Assembly: GCA_036897445.1 (NCBI GenBank)
Contig: JAYMTL010000007.1
Coordinates: forward strand, 62,001 to 126,000
Length of the DNA stretch: 64,000 nt
Reading direction: 5' to 3'
Source: Pelargonium tetragonum
Lineage: Eukaryota > Streptophyta > Magnoliopsida > Geraniales > Geraniaceae
Position 1 is the stretch's first letter. Every line of letters starts with the position of its first letter. Positions 49,546 through 62,639 of the stretch are shown here, piece after piece. The notes under the pieces are model-generated. The model had not been told where the DNA came from. It worked only from the letters and a program-made list of their open reading frames with translations, and did not search any database. Both the position numbers and the translations under genes were made by a program.

Positions 49546-50301
49546 CAATTCACAAGTCAACTAGCCCCTTCACTTCAGTACTTGCTTTCTTAGTTTAGTA
49601 GGGTTAGGGCCTCTTTCCCCTTCTTCACAAAGAAAACAATAGAATAGAGTACTCTGAGATAGCTTTGTCTTTGACTTCTTGACTTGAAAGCTTTGAAAAA
49701 GAAGAGTTTCCCTATTGTCCCTATTTGTGCTTTTCCTTTCAATTGAAAAGGACTACTTGTCTGGGCAGCCCCTTCTTGTGTAAGCATACAAATACCCAAC
49801 TCTAGTCTAAAAAAACTTTCCTCCCGCCTTTGAGCTGCTAAAACCTAGACCCGACTTTGAAAGCCAGCTCATTTAGATTTACTGAGGAACAAAAAGCTCC
49901 CCTTATCTAGACCCCCGAATAGTTATTATAAGAAAGGAAACCTAACCCTTGTAAACGCTAAAGCTGAACCTAGTTCAACGAAGCCCCTGCTCTAAGAAAA
50001 CCCATTTTGACCCGCCGCTCCCTACTCCTTTAGAATTCAGACATCCCCATTTAGTGACTCCTTAAGGAAAGACTTCCCTTCAGTATAACCCTAATAAACT
50101 TTATAAAGAGCCTCCATTTTATATAATTGGAATCGCTTTTTATGCTGTTGAGGTACCTTGGTAGGGGCTCCCATACGACCTGTTTACCACCTAGTTTGAC
50201 TCTCTTTTGAGTTTCCTACTACGAGATTCACTACTTGTTAACGAGTCCTCTTTTTAGACAGACAGGCCTTGAGAAAGAAATTCCCTATCCGGCGAATCCA
50301 T

Positions 50302-50351
50302 AAACTCTAAACTAGATATACCCTTAAAACTCTAAACTAGATATACCCTTA
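50302..50351. repeat. perfect 25-bp tandem duplication
   Basis: A 25-base unit containing ctctaaactagatatac is present twice head to tail without any difference. Against the heavily diverged repeats around it, an exact duplication must be recent. Confidence 0.85.
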
Positions 50352-53189
50352 CTGATCGTCGAAACTTGGACTGGCTTTAGCTTCACATAAAAATCAAACT
50401 CCTCGAGTCTCAAATTCCAAAAACTCTAAAATTTCCTCTAGAGAATTCTGACTTGCTGAAATATGTAATATAAATTTAGAATGGAACCCTTTTTCCGACA
50501 CCCAGGTAACTAGGACTACTCTTTCATTTAATAGCCCCTTACCCTTCTACCAAAAAGTGCTTCTTAACCTTCAAACCCGAACTCTGTATCGCTAGTTTAC
50601 TCTCCGCCCCTCTTACTACCTCGATACCCCCTATCCCGTTAAGCAGCGAACCTCTAAAGGAAAACCCAGGAGCTCTTTAAACTCTACATCTATACGTCTA
50701 GACTTGGCTTGGCTCTTTACAGAAAATTTCTTACTTTCAATAACATTTAGGACAACAGGGACTTTTTTAAAAATAAGAATACCAAAACAAATTCTAAGGC
50801 CCTTTGTCAAAAAGGCATTTTAGACAAGTTAGACTGACTCTCCAAAAGAGGAAAACTCTCCACTTCAATCTATTTAAATAGCGGCTACTGACTCTTAAGT
50901 CTAAGCTAGCTAAGAAAACCTGTTGAGGATTCAATCAAACAATGCTTAACTATCCGGAATCTCGACTATTTCGCAATTAGGTACCTAACCTTGGTTTATT
51001 CAGACCTCACTGCCTTTCTATTTTCTTTTTAATGCCCTTTCTTGAGAAATTCTACCCGCCTATCTTTGACCCAATATCCCTCCTAAAAGCCCCTCTATTA
51101 AGATAAACAATCTCATAAAAGAACCCCTCCGCTTATACGGATTTATAAAAAGGCAGGGGAACATAAAAAGCAATTGCTTTCATCCCAATCAAACACTTTT
51201 TAGACTTAGAGCTATACCTACACCCCACCCTCTTTTTAGTACAATTTTCTTTTGGAAAAGCACTTGACTTTAATAACTCAAGACTCGGAAACCTAGAAAG
51301 CTACATCTACACTCAATAGGCTGGCTCTCTAGGCTCTAATCCTGTTATTCCCTCTCTCTTCTTTATTAGAAAAGTTCTCTCCACTATATAGCGTAATAGC
51401 GTAAAGCCCACCTAACTCTACCCGAAAGCTAGTAAATCTCTCTTTTTGTAAAAAAACCATTAAGAAAAGCAACCCTTCCGCTAAGCATTATACAGAATAT
51501 CAAAGTTAGTTGAGGTACCCATTAGTTCATTAGGCCTATATTAGCACTGGGTTTCTTGTATCCTTTTTCAATTTATTTGCAATCCTGAATCCGTCTAAAC
51601 TTTTGAGCGAGTCTCCATTGGGAAGAGAAGTCATCCTATCATCGACCCCCTGTTGACTTTCACCTATCCCTTTATAAAGGCTACCCCCCTGATAACACTT
51701 TTCCTATACAAAGAAACCCCTTTTCTATGAAAATAAAAACTGAAATTCTATCTCAAACTATTTAGAAAGGGCCAGAGCTAATTACGAATTCTCTATTTTG
51801 AGAGTCTTGAATCTCTTTTCATTCACAATCTCACTATCTAAGTTCTTTCCTGCTCTTGTCATATAGGATAAAAACTTATTCTACTTTTCTATTTCCCTTA
51901 GATCAGAGGATTGACTACAAAGTTTAGCAGCTCCCTTTCTTAATTCTTAATGGTATCGCTAGAGGTTTCCCTCTGTAAACTTCTCCCTTTCTTGTCCATT
52001 TCGTCTTGTACTTGAGTGAGAACCCTACAAAAGAATGATTCTAAACTAGTCTAAGAATACTCCATGACACATCAAGCCCTCGGTAATTACATGTACAGGA
52101 ACAAATCAACTCTAAATCCACTTGTTCTTCCAACTAGAGGTCTAAATGTAAGGAATTCATATAAGGATTCTGGGTATCCGGGCAAGGTCTAAATCAGCTT
52201 CGAAGCGAGTTAGAAAGTCTATTTTCTTTATATATGGGACCCTTATCTTCACTATAATTTTCTCTTTATATTAGGTTCCAAGCAGGGAAGAGGTAACGAA
52301 GTTAAATATAGGAAATCTTAAATCGAGTCAAAAGTCAACCCTTAAGAGACAGAAAAAACTAGCAATAACATTCTAGAGAGTAAGTTCTACCTTTGAGTCT
52401 TTGTTGGAAAGTCTTTCCTTTTAATTAATGTCTAAAATGTAAAGTATCCTTTCTTCCAGAAGTTCCGTTTGAAAATCCTAAAAAGATAAAGACTTTCCAG
52501 TCTTGCCTATACGCTTCTACAGAAAAAAGGGGTCTATTATCTAGAAAAAAGTCACTTTCAATTTCAGTTTCAGTTCTTTTAAGAAAGGGTTCAGGCTTTA
52601 GTGCTCCTCACCGATAAGAAACAAGTTTCCAAATCCCAAGGGGGTGAAAGCTAAAGTAAGTATAGAGCTGATAGATCAGTTGTTTTACTATAGCTGCCTT
52701 TCTAAGAAGTAGTCAGTCACAAGGAGCCCCCTTTTCCAAAGATCGCTTGGGTAAGTAATTACAAGGTTTTTAATGAACACAGTTTAAGAGAAAGGAAAAA
52801 CTCCCGTTAAAAAGAATTTGGGTTTCGAGGTTTCTCCTTTTATCTGGAATCGGAAACCTAAAAAGCAGAACCCCTTCCTTTATTATATTCGTTCGAATTC
52901 TTTCTTACTATTAAGACCCTTCTTCAGAGATACACTTGTACTTTAATTATACCTGTTGTAGCTATAATGCACTCTGTATCTTACTCTTCTTTTCACTTTA
53001 AAATATAGAATTTCTTTCATTCTTTATATTTATAGTAGTTAGTGGCTTAGAATCTGGGAATCACTAAACCCTAAACTCTATTAGTTAGTTAGAAAGCGTA
53101 AATGTAACCTTATAAATAGCTTAGATAAAAAAGGAAAGATTAGCAATCTTGTAAAGACGCTATAAGCATTCCCTATATAGTAAAAGAAA

Positions 53190-53262
53190 TGAGAATGAAT
53201 TGGTTTGGGAAAGTCACGCGCAAGATAGAAATAGAAAAAAGGTTCAAGTCCTGTCATCTTAG
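53190..53262 (+). pseudogene. tRNA-like unit 1 of the 53 kb cluster
   Basis: Seventy-three bases. The acceptor strands tgaga-a-tg and catctta pair fully if one A is bulged. The D-arm is att-ggtttgggaa-agt with GG in the loop. The T-arm aaagg-ttcaagt-cctgt has four of five pairs. The 3' part ggttcaagtcctgtcatctta resembles plant mitochondrial tRNA-Pro (ggttcgaatcctgtcacctt, from memory). No anticodon stem forms in the A-rich middle, so function is unlikely. I read it as a decayed tRNA or tRNA-derived element. Confidence 0.3.
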
Positions 53263-53418
53263 TCAAGTGAGCCTAAAAGCCCGAAACTGCGAGTTTACCG
53301 ACCCCACTCATTTTTAGCAAAGTCGTGAAAAGTAAGATTCTTGCTTTACTGAGTATTCGCTTATATAGAACTCACTACGTGCTATGTTATAATAACTAGA
53401 AGCTAGAAAAAGCTTTGA

Positions 53419-53491
53419 GGATTCAATTCTTGATCCGGTAGAGCGCTTGTCAATTAGAGCGTAAATTGAGAGTTCAAATCCCACGGAGTCG
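53419..53491 (+). pseudogene. tRNA-like unit 2 of the 53 kb cluster
   Basis: This is the most complete cloverleaf I found, 73 bases long. Five of seven acceptor pairs form in the middle of the stem (gattc with gagtc, one G-T). The D-stem tct/aga encloses a loop with ccggt, within the classic string ccggtagagcgc. The anticodon-position stem cgctt/gagcg has five pairs but an eight-base loop, gtcaatta. The T-arm gagag-ttcaaat-cccac has three of five pairs. Because of the extra loop base the anticodon is ambiguous; caa after T is possible but unusual. It is either a decaying gene or an odd active tRNA. Confidence 0.4.
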
Positions 53492-53589
53492 TTTCGTACT
53501 ACCCAAAAAGTCTCTTAGTAAATGCTTGTACTCTATTTCTAGGCCTAACCTTTGCTACTTATCAAGATCCAAATTCAATGCAAATACTT

Positions 53590-53613
53590 ATGAGTTCAAG
53601 TTCCGCGGAAGTT
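53590..53613 (+). other. third T-arm-like motif of the 53 kb cluster
   Basis: atgag-ttcaagt-tccgc has the T-loop sequence and three weak pairs. No matching acceptor strand lies 60-75 bases upstream. It matters only because two fuller units precede it within 400 bases. Confidence 0.2.
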
Positions 53614-54799
53614 TTGGCAATAAACAAGTCTAAATCTCTTTGTAATAAGTAATGTACACCCTAAGCTACCTACTAAATAAAAAGCTTGGAGATTGTTAAA
53701 AATGAAGGTCAGACTGAAAGTCAAGTTCTTCTATCTAAGTGATTCTTTGACTTTGAAACTCCGCCGGCTTCACCTAAACTAAAAAAGTCTTAGAACTCGT
53801 CCCGTTGCCGCTTCCTATCTGGTTTTAAGATGAATAGCATAGTATATAAAAAGAAGCTAGCTCTCGATATTCAATTTGAATAAGAGTATGAAGCAAAGTA
53901 AGCTTATGCCAGTGGTTCTGTGGTATTCATGTACTAACTAAAACTACTCCTTACCTACCCCGTGTACCACTACAGTCAAGTAAAACAAGTATCTAATTTT
54001 CTACAGGGTTACCCCTATACTATAGTAAAAAGAACTAAAAGAATAGGGATACACCAAGACTAAAGTTCCTTTCTTAGACTCCTCTTCTACTATATTCTAT
54101 TATACTAATAAATGAAATAAAACAAACTAAAGAATAGAAGACTTTTCTAGGTTACTGTTAGCTCCGGGCAACAAGAGGATTTACCTACTATAAAACTAGA
54201 AAGGTTCCGGGGAATCTAAGAGTGGAATTCAGAAAAGCGTTAAGATGTATAAGGGATTCCTCAGTAGAGGGTATTGGATATTCCCAGTTTTTGAGTCTTA
54301 AGAAGGTAGGCTTTACGATTAAGGGTACGGTTTAAAGAGTCTAGCTCAGAGTAGGGGTATAGAAACAAGGTATACAGAAGATAGATTTAGCTGAGAAAAC
54401 AAGGTTCCAAAGGTAAACAAAGGGCTATCCTACAGCTAGAGTTAACCAATCAACTCAATTTAGTACTCTCTCATACAAAGGGTTCTAACGAGATCTCAAA
54501 TAGAAGGGAATTAGACTATCCAAGGTTTAGAAAACTACTTCAACAGAACCAAAGTTTAGCAAGACTGAGTCGTGGTGTATTATAGACTTCGAGTGAATCA
54601 AAGGTATGCCCCCCATAACTGAAAGATTACTATCGGGACTTTTTCTATCTTTCTGATTACAAATTTACTGAGGGAAATTAGACTTCAATTCAAGGAGTTT
54701 CCCTTTTCAAGAGTAAACTTCGTGTGCTCTGTAAAATTTTGTTTAAAAACGAAGTGTCCTAACTTTATGTTTTTGTCAGTAGTCTTTTTTCATGTATAA

Positions 54800-57700
54800 G
54801 AAGAGAGAGCTTGCGCAGGGGTTATAATAATATAACTATACTCGGGGTATCCTCATTTTGGTGATTTTAAACGTAGGTAAGTTCAATTTTTCCTCTTTAT
54901 CTTTCTTGCCTTAAACTTTTATTTGTTAGTGTTCCCGAATTTTTTTTACTCTTCTTACTTTTAGAGTTTGAAATAAAGAAGTTTCAACACTTTGTGATAT
55001 TAGAACTAGAATAAGTAGTATCTAAAGTGAAATTTCCTGAGAGAGTTTTTTATAAAAGCCCAAGCTCTAAGAAAGAACTCAGTTTTCTTAAAAAAAAGTC
55101 AAGCTTTAAGTTCTAAGCCCGGAAAGGGGAGAAAAGCTTGATTAGCTAATCTAATATAGGAAATTCAAGAACAAATCTGTGTAAATGCTCTGAAATGAAA
55201 AAGCCCTAACATAGGGAATCCTATAATCCGGGTTTTATTTTGATTGCCTAAACTCAGAAGTATATAGTATACATAAGGAAGATAAGGAAGAATTTTATTC
55301 TCTCTGTTTTAGCCTCCCTAAATAAGTTTTTAAGGTATCCCCCTGTTAGTTCTCTTATAGGTATAACTAGAAGGAGTCTTACTTTTAAAAATATAAAAAT
55401 CCTAGATGTTTCGGCATACGTAAGTCCAGAAAGCTCCTAGTATATAACCCAGCAATCAAGGTCTCAGGTTCCCTATTCCTAAAAACTTTTGTTATAAAGC
55501 CTTTTTTCTTTTTATGGTGTTGAATAATTGAAACTTTCTATATTTGTATATAAAGCAATTAGAACCTCGCATAACTGGTAGGTCCATACTTAGAGTACTT
55601 TGAGTAGTATAGAAAATCTCGCTTTTCTTTTTTATGATAGGGTATATAGATAACTACAGGAAAAATAGGGGCCTTTTTCAAAAAAAAATTCTTGGGGGTT
55701 TCCTTTTTATAGGAGTAGGAGCTCTAGGCGCTATTACTAGTGTATACAAACAGAACTTTATTTTACGAAGAATTCCTTTGCAATTTTGGTCTCTTAAGCA
55801 ACTCCGCTTTTAGTTATGTTTGAATATATCTTCAAAATAACTTAGCTTTCATTTTAAGATTCATTTGGTTCGAAAATAAATAATACTAGCATAAAGCACT
55901 TCCAAAAGGCTAAGTTACAGAAATTCTAGCTCTATCCACTTACTAAGAGTGTCCATCGAGGAGGGGTTTTAGCAGATTCTCATTAATGGGTGTCAACACC
56001 CTACAATCCTAAGGGCACTCTCAAGTAAGGAATATAATTGAAGAAAGAGTACTAAAAGATCCCCTAACTAGAAAAGTTTTCAATCCTACTATTAAGAATT
56101 TGGACTAAGTTTAGCCTAAAAGTCAGGGCATAAAAAATCTTGTTCGGGGCTGTAGTAAAGTTTTTAATAACGGTGCAGTATTAAGGTTCAACCAGACTAA
56201 AGGCAAAACTCCGCAATTTTTGAGGACAGCTTCCTAAAATCAAATCAGGGGGTGGGTAACTACAAAAATAGGAGTATACACCACTTAGCTGCACAAGCTA
56301 GTAAAACAATTAAAGGGCCCTCTACTGTGATAAATAGGAATTCTTACTCTTCTTTTTGTACCATAAAAATACGGAGTTAGAGTAAGCCTGTCTTGTTAAA
56401 AATCTTGTCTTCTTCATAGGAGCTTAAAAAAACGCTTGATGCTTAAGATTTGTATATTTAGAATACCTGTTAAAAGAAAAGGCAGGAAGACCCCTAGGGA
56501 AAGAAGTACTATAAAAGGATATCCTTGATAACACCCCTACTAACCTACTAAAAGAATAAAAAGGATTTTTCTGCTTTATATACTCTATCCGTTGTTACTA
56601 GAATCTTACAATATTGGTGTATTAAAAAAAACTACTCCTAAAGGGGGCGCTTGGCTGGTAATAAAAAGTTTTATTAATTCTGAATTACAAGAGCTCGGGT
56701 AATCTACAAAAGAGGGACCTGATAACTTAGATTTTCTTTAGTAAAAAAGTTTAGGGGCTCGAGTAATTTACATTTTTAAATTAAGGCGATAACCCCTAGT
56801 CCTACTCGCAGTCCTCGAGGATAAAAAAGAAATTTACGCAAGAATCCACGGGCTTAGCAAAAAAAAGGAACTTGGGACTTTTTTTTTATTGAATTCCTTC
56901 CGGATTTTTAGTTTATAAGGATAATTCCTTTAGCAGCTAATTTCAAAAGTATTGCCAATCGAATAACTGTGTTACTCATAAGAATCTAAACAAAGAATTT
57001 ATTCGCTAGAAGGGTTCTTTTCGAGTTTTCCATACAAAATGACTCTGTGCTTTTTGTGTCTTAAAAACAAGCAAGGTAGGAAATAAACCTTTTCTCTTTC
57101 TATATCTATACCAGATTCTTCTTCGTCTTTTTAAATTACCAGGAATAAAGTAAATATAGGAATTTTTTTTCTACTGATCCATAGTCTTAATAAGGATACC
57201 TTAGATTGAGCTTCATTTAGTTAGTTCGCAAAGAGAAGTCAAAATAGACAATACCAAGGCGAAATTTTTACCTTTGCTTATCTTAGAATAATTAGAATAA
57301 ATAGAACCTTGTGAAAAGATCCTTATCAAGCCCCTAGTAAGAAGAGTAGAGTCCTCATATCTTTTTCTATTTGTGATTTGCTTAGAAGTTGTTGATTTTT
57401 TTGGTAAGTCGCTTGGTCGTCTTTTTTTATTACCAGATTATCTCCGCCCGCACTCACCTATTGTAGTGGTAAGATGTCTATCTCCTTACTCACCAAAACC
57501 AAATGCGAGAAAGGACAAAGACTTATTTAATAAATTACTTAAGGTAGTCAAAATGCTTTGTATCTCTTTTTAATTTAACCGGAGGACCCTTCTCAAAAGG
57601 TTTTTAAAACTAGAAATTCTTTTTAAATGATTGAATTCGGGAGGTTCACAAAGTCAAAGCATCTGGTAGTAGTATTAAAAAAAGGAATTTACCTTGATCA

Positions 57701-60700
57701 AACTAAAGGTACCTCTATCAAAAGTTTTCTTTCAGCTACTTTTATTTTATACAAATTTAGTGTCATTTAATTGAAACCCAACGAGTCTTTCCACCTTCCT
57801 AAAAACCCCTTCATCTAATAACTATATATGTTATATGTTCCGGCAATCTATAGAAACGTAAGAGCTCCCATTCCTTGGTTAGTCCTCAAGTTTCCACGAC
57901 GACATAAAAGACTTGTACTAAATGTAAAATGACTGCTAAGGACGCGCCAAATAAAAACCTGGAACATAAACTCTTTCAACCTAGTACTAGTATTAGACAT
58001 ATATAAAGATATCGCAATTCTGGAATTATTGGTATCAAGTTCTACTCTAAATATATGATAAAAACAACATAAAGTATAAGGAAAATCCTAGTAGGAATAT
58101 TGGGAACCCGGCACTTTGTGTAAAACACGTGAATTTATCGAGTTTTTGAAGTATGCACTCCTACGCATAGAGCTTGGGGCATGTAAGATAAGAGAAGCCT
58201 TAAGTTCATTAGATAGAGAAATTTTGAATTTATAAATTGAATTTAGTAAAGGATTAGATGTATATAGTAAAGCTCTGTTGTAGTGGTGTTATCAAGGATA
58301 TCCTTTGCCTGATATTCAGATCTTTTTTGTAGTAAGATTTGAACCGAACTTTAAGAGCCGAATAAGTCCATCAGTAAGGTTTTTGTTAGAGTAAAGTACC
58401 TGGCTTCACTTAAGGGGAGTGCTATACTTTTCTAAATGAAAACCGGATAATTCTTAGTATTATTCTACATATTCATTTCCAACTTTCTAACTAAAGTCGA
58501 TGGAAATAAGGATTCCACTTTGTAACTTATCAAAACCACCGAACATATAATAAGTAAATATCAAATTAGAGTTCTGCTTAGGACCCACCTAAGTTACTAA
58601 GAGAGAACAGCGCGTAGACTAGCTTCAATTACTGCCAGATTTAACAAGAATCAGAAGTTGGAAAAAAAAAAAATTCTGCTACTGTCCCTTTGCTAGCTTA
58701 ACTAAAATAAAGAAAAACCCAAAAGGGGATGGTGTACTAAGAAGCCCTGAACTGTGCTAGGATTAGGGAGGCTTTAAATGTCTTGCGAAAAAAACTAACG
58801 GAATTGGCAAAGGAATTCCTATTTAAAGAGACGCCCAATTAAGGGTAATTAATAATGTCATAAGCATCTACTTTGTAACAAAAAATTTTTATAGAGCCTT
58901 AAAAAGTAGGGTGCCCGTCGACCCAAGAAATCCGCAATTCTCCTAAGTTTGACTAGCTAAGCGACCCTTTTGCCTAAACGTCCCACGAATGTTAACAATT
59001 ATTATAGTGTGTAACTTTTGCTTTACCTCATACTCTTATAATTTAGAAAAGGGGGCCCCTCGAATTGATAGGGCTTTTGTAGTAGTCTTTTTTCTGTATA
59101 TATCTATACCAGGGAAATCCGTGCGGGGATATCCTTTTGAGAAAACCCTGAGGTGTAAAATGAATGGGAGTTTTAGCATTTGTGCTTAAGATTAAGTTAC
59201 TCAAGTATTAGGAATTTTTTTATTAAGAAAAACTTTCGTTAACACTGCTAGCATTTTGTATATTGGTATTCGTGCGCTTTATCAAAAGTTTTTTCTACAT
59301 TTCCGGACTGCGATTTTACTATTAATTAATAGAAGTCCCCTAAGCGTGTTTTGTAAATTAAGAAAGATTTCTTCAGCTCTTATAACTTATTAGAATACCG
59401 GACTTGAGATAAACCTTGCTTTTTAATAAGAATCCTTGTGCTTCCGTAGTCAAAGAGAGATTCTGTTAGTTGAGATTACACTTTAATTATGAACAAAATA
59501 AGGCTCTCCTCATTATTAGGAACTCCCTTTTTATATTATAACGACCAAATAAAGGGTATAAAAAAGACCACCCTTGTACAAAAATTGTAAGAAGAAACCC
59601 GGCCAAGGAATCCTCCTTTTTGGTATGAATGGGGGATTCTAGTAAAATAAAAATCAGGATTGCCTGGAAAACCCGAGAGAATTTTTTATTGAGCTTTTGT
59701 GCTCTAAGGGCTGCTTTTTTGTATCTAATTTGGGTTCTTGAAAAAATCATCCTTATTTGTCTTTTAAACACTCAGGACTTCTTTTAGTCAATTTATTGCT
59801 TCTAAATTTCCGTCAGTTTGTTACCTATATAGCTACTCAACCCATAATCGGATTAGAACAAGATTTACACATAAGAAACTTTTTCTTTATCACGACGGAG
59901 TAAGAGGTCCAACGTATATAAAGTTTGATACTAGGATTTTACGTAGAAGGAGCCCTTCCTGCTATTATTATTCATTCTTATTTAGTTTAAAAAGGGGGGT
60001 GGTCCTCCCTTTTTCTTTTTCGGTACATGCATTGGTATTAAGCCAGGTTTTTACTGAGGAAGAGTTTGGAACTTGTCAGAGAGCTTTAAGAGGTAAGCAT
60101 TTTTGTGCTAAACAGCAAAACCCTTTATATAATTGTACACTGAAGGAGTTTCTTGATTAAGAAGAGCCCTAATTTAAGACTCTATGGAAATGCCCCTTGT
60201 TAAATTTATATATAAGACTTTCATGTAAGAAATTCACAACTCTAGTTTTTATTCTTATATAATATATTGCTACAATTCCCTAAAATCTCGTTATATGTTA
60301 TATACAGCCACTCCTACATGAAAGATTCCTGCTTAATTACTAGTGAAATTTTTGTTTATTTAGGGCATCCTTATTTACTAAGAAGAGTTCTACATTAATA
60401 TAAGTAGAAGTTAACACCTAGGAATTTATAGATCGGAGCGCAAAACCTTACAATAAAGCCTCCGGGTTCTATTTGGATTCATTCATGCAGTAAAATATCA
60501 TAGAGCTAACTTTTAAAAGTCATTGTCTATTAGAAGCTGGTACTACCTCTGAAAGACATGACATAGGATACCTGTTTGAGTCCTGTACTTTGAGAGAACA
60601 AATTAGACTTTATAAAGAGAGGCTCGATAATTGGGGTGAGAAAATATAAAAAGATCTTAGAATACATAAGTAAAGTGCTATACTTTGAACTTACGAAGCT

Positions 60701-60920
60701 ATTTATCTGAATAAGATGTTCCGACACTTACTCGAATGCAGGAATATAATAAGAAGCCCGGGGTCCCTAGGGATCTCCAGAGTGTGGGCTCTATTTCAAA
60801 TAGAAAAAGTTCCGTACCGTAAAGCTGCAATAAGACCACAGGTTCTAATAGAGTACCCACTGTATAAGACTGCAAGACCTGGATTCCTATTTTACTTATT
60901 ATTATATTACCTGCCCTAAA
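54800..60920. other. AT-rich gene-free DNA (texture 1)
   Basis: G/C couplets are again frequent and open frames are short. The frame at 59487-59771 (94 codons, minus) overlaps nothing but shows no domain. A strong hairpin lies at 59989-60014. A perfect palindrome tccctaggga is at 60764-60773. Near 57460, gtagtggtaaga recalls a D-arm but has no partner arms. Confidence 0.55.
59989..60020 (+). terminator. terminator-shaped hairpin with T-run
   Basis: aaaaagggggg (59989-59999) pairs with cctcccttttt (60004-60014), eleven pairs with one G-T, around the four-base loop tggt, followed by cttttt. The shape is that of an intrinsic terminator or an organelle 3'-end stem-loop. No gene is recognised upstream, so it may be a lone hairpin. 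Confidence 0.35.
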
Positions 60921-61774
60921 TAAAGTCTTACCTCAGGACTTCTTCGCGCTGACAAAAACCTACTTACTCTTCTTAGTCATACCTTGTTGAGCTCGCTTCA
61001 CTTATATATACCCAAGAACCCAGCCTTCTGAACTTCTGAACCAGGCTTATATCCACTCTTTCTTTTACTCCTTCTTAGAACCTATACTTTTGATCCCTTG
61101 AACTCTTCACTTCATAAGACCTAAGAATCTTATACATACGCAGTTTCTTATAGGATTGAAGACCCTTTCTCTTATTCATCCCAATATTAAGAAGACTTTT
61201 TAGCCAGGAATTGCTCAGTTACTAAACCGGACTGCCTATATTTTATTACGAGCTTGACCTTTCCTCGTAGCTATGCCCATTATTCACTGAGTCCTTTTTC
61301 TTAAGAAAGTCTCCCTTCTATATTTTAATGAAAACCCGTTATTCTTTATATTCCCAAATACCAAAGCGCTTAATAGTTCAGATTGGTAAACCAAAGCACC
61401 CTTCATAATTTGCCTCCACTACTCCAGCGCCCCCTTTGGCTGACTCTAGATCCCTAGTTTATGAATAAGCTAGCCTATAATACCCTATACCTGTAAATGA
61501 AGTACCTGACAGCAGGAAAGCCGGGTTACTCTATATTTATTCAATATCTACCTACTCCAAGAAACGAACTCAAACTACTGAGAAACTGGATTCTCTACTT
61601 ACAATTCCCAAAAGAGCTCCCCTATAAACCAGTAAATTTGATTTAGAACTTTCTCTCTTCCAATTCCAATCAAACCCGACTTCAGTTTGAAAAGTAAAGT
61701 ATGAGAACTTGCCAACCTTCTTTAGTTTAGAGCAACCCTTTGAAAAAACCCACTAAGGAGAACAGAAGACCTTA

Positions 61775-61793
61775 GTTTATCTAGTTATGAAAC
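61775..61793 (+). repeat. exact 19-bp internal repeat, first copy
   Basis: gtttatctagttatgaaac occurs here and at 62405-62423 on the same strand, 630 bases apart. The flanks do not align well, so this may be the last intact piece of an older duplication or, less likely, chance. Confidence 0.45.
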
Positions 61794-61959
61794 CTCCTCA
61801 ATCTGGGACTGGAAACCTAAACCTTGTAAAAATTCCTTTATGTATGTTCACTCTAACAAACTATACTACATAATTACATTACCTTACGCGCACTAGAACT
61901 AGTTATTCACAAGAAGAAAACAACCTTAACACCTCCCTTAAAATAAAAAGGATCTCCTG

Positions 61960-62154
61960 GGAACTCAATACACCGAGCAAGCCAATAAGGAAAACACCCA
62001 CTTTCTTTTTCTTTTCTTCCCCAAAATTTCATTTGCTTGGATAACTTCCCATAGACTCGTTCGTACCTTTGCGCTACTACTAGAATAGAAACCTTGAAAT
62101 CTTCTTCTTAAACTAAAAAAAAGTCTTTACTTAAGGAAACAGCTTGACTTACTA
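61960..62154 (+). repeat. diverged dispersed repeat, copy in block C (partner 8690-9034)
   Basis: This is the shorter partner of the block A segment. aactcaatacac...gagcaag and the run from catttgcttgg through actcgt, acctttg, cttcttctta, acttaagga to cttgactta keep the order of block A. It lacks the extra 155 bases in the middle of that copy. Confidence 0.55.
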
Positions 62155-62404
62155 CACTTTGATTTGGCTTAGCCAGAAAAGCATGAAATTCAATGGCTTT
62201 AGTTTATAATAAAAGATCCGGAAACAGAAATCCCACGAAACCTTTAGAAACCTGGGAAACCCCTCCAATTTTTATTTTCAATTTAGACTTTTCACTCAAA
62301 TACACAAATTTGCTTGCCCCTACGACTTACTGGGTTCTACATTACATACCCTGCCTTAAACTTATTGACTTTGGCCCCCACCTTGTAAATGTAAAGAAAC
62401 CCAG

Positions 62405-62423
62405 GTTTATCTAGTTATGAAAC
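62405..62423 (+). repeat. exact 19-bp internal repeat, second copy
   Basis: This is the second copy of gtttatctagttatgaaac; see the entry at 61775. Confidence 0.45.
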
Positions 62424-62639
62424 TGCCCTGCTCAACTTTCAATTCAGGAACACACAAGATTTTGCATTAAGACATTAAGAAAAATGCTTTCAATAAAAAC
62501 TGAAAAACTAAAGAGAACTAGGATCTTAGGAAAATCGTTTAGTTACTAGAAATTTTTATCCCGGGTATATCGGGTCCCTATAATCTATCTTTTTGGGGTT
62601 TCCTATTAGAATCCTTACTTACTATTTAGAAATTAGAAG

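Larger units (their letters stand above)
48600..52150. other. Block B: strongly C-skewed non-coding DNA
   Basis: The plus strand is strikingly C-rich and G-poor; the line at 50581-50640 has 24 C and 6 G. Diverged same-strand matches link it to block A. A perfect 25-bp tandem pair lies at 50302-50351. Near 51124-51159 cccct/agggg encloses a second small stem tccg/cgga. The open frames at 48352-48588, 48408-48632 and 49590-49799 overlap on opposite strands or are short and look like chance. Confidence 0.5.
52150..54800. other. mixed non-coding DNA with a cluster of tRNA-like units
   Basis: Composition is intermediate and no gene is recognised. At 53190-53613 two tRNA-like units and a third T-arm motif stand close together (listed separately). 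From about 54.15 to 54.6 kb the plus strand is purine-rich and one frame has relatively few stops, but these are still too many for a gene and no family is recognisable. Confidence 0.45.

Noticed and set aside
53040-53085. Plant telomere-like repeat (aaaccctaaac)
   Set aside because: Only about one and a half units are present.
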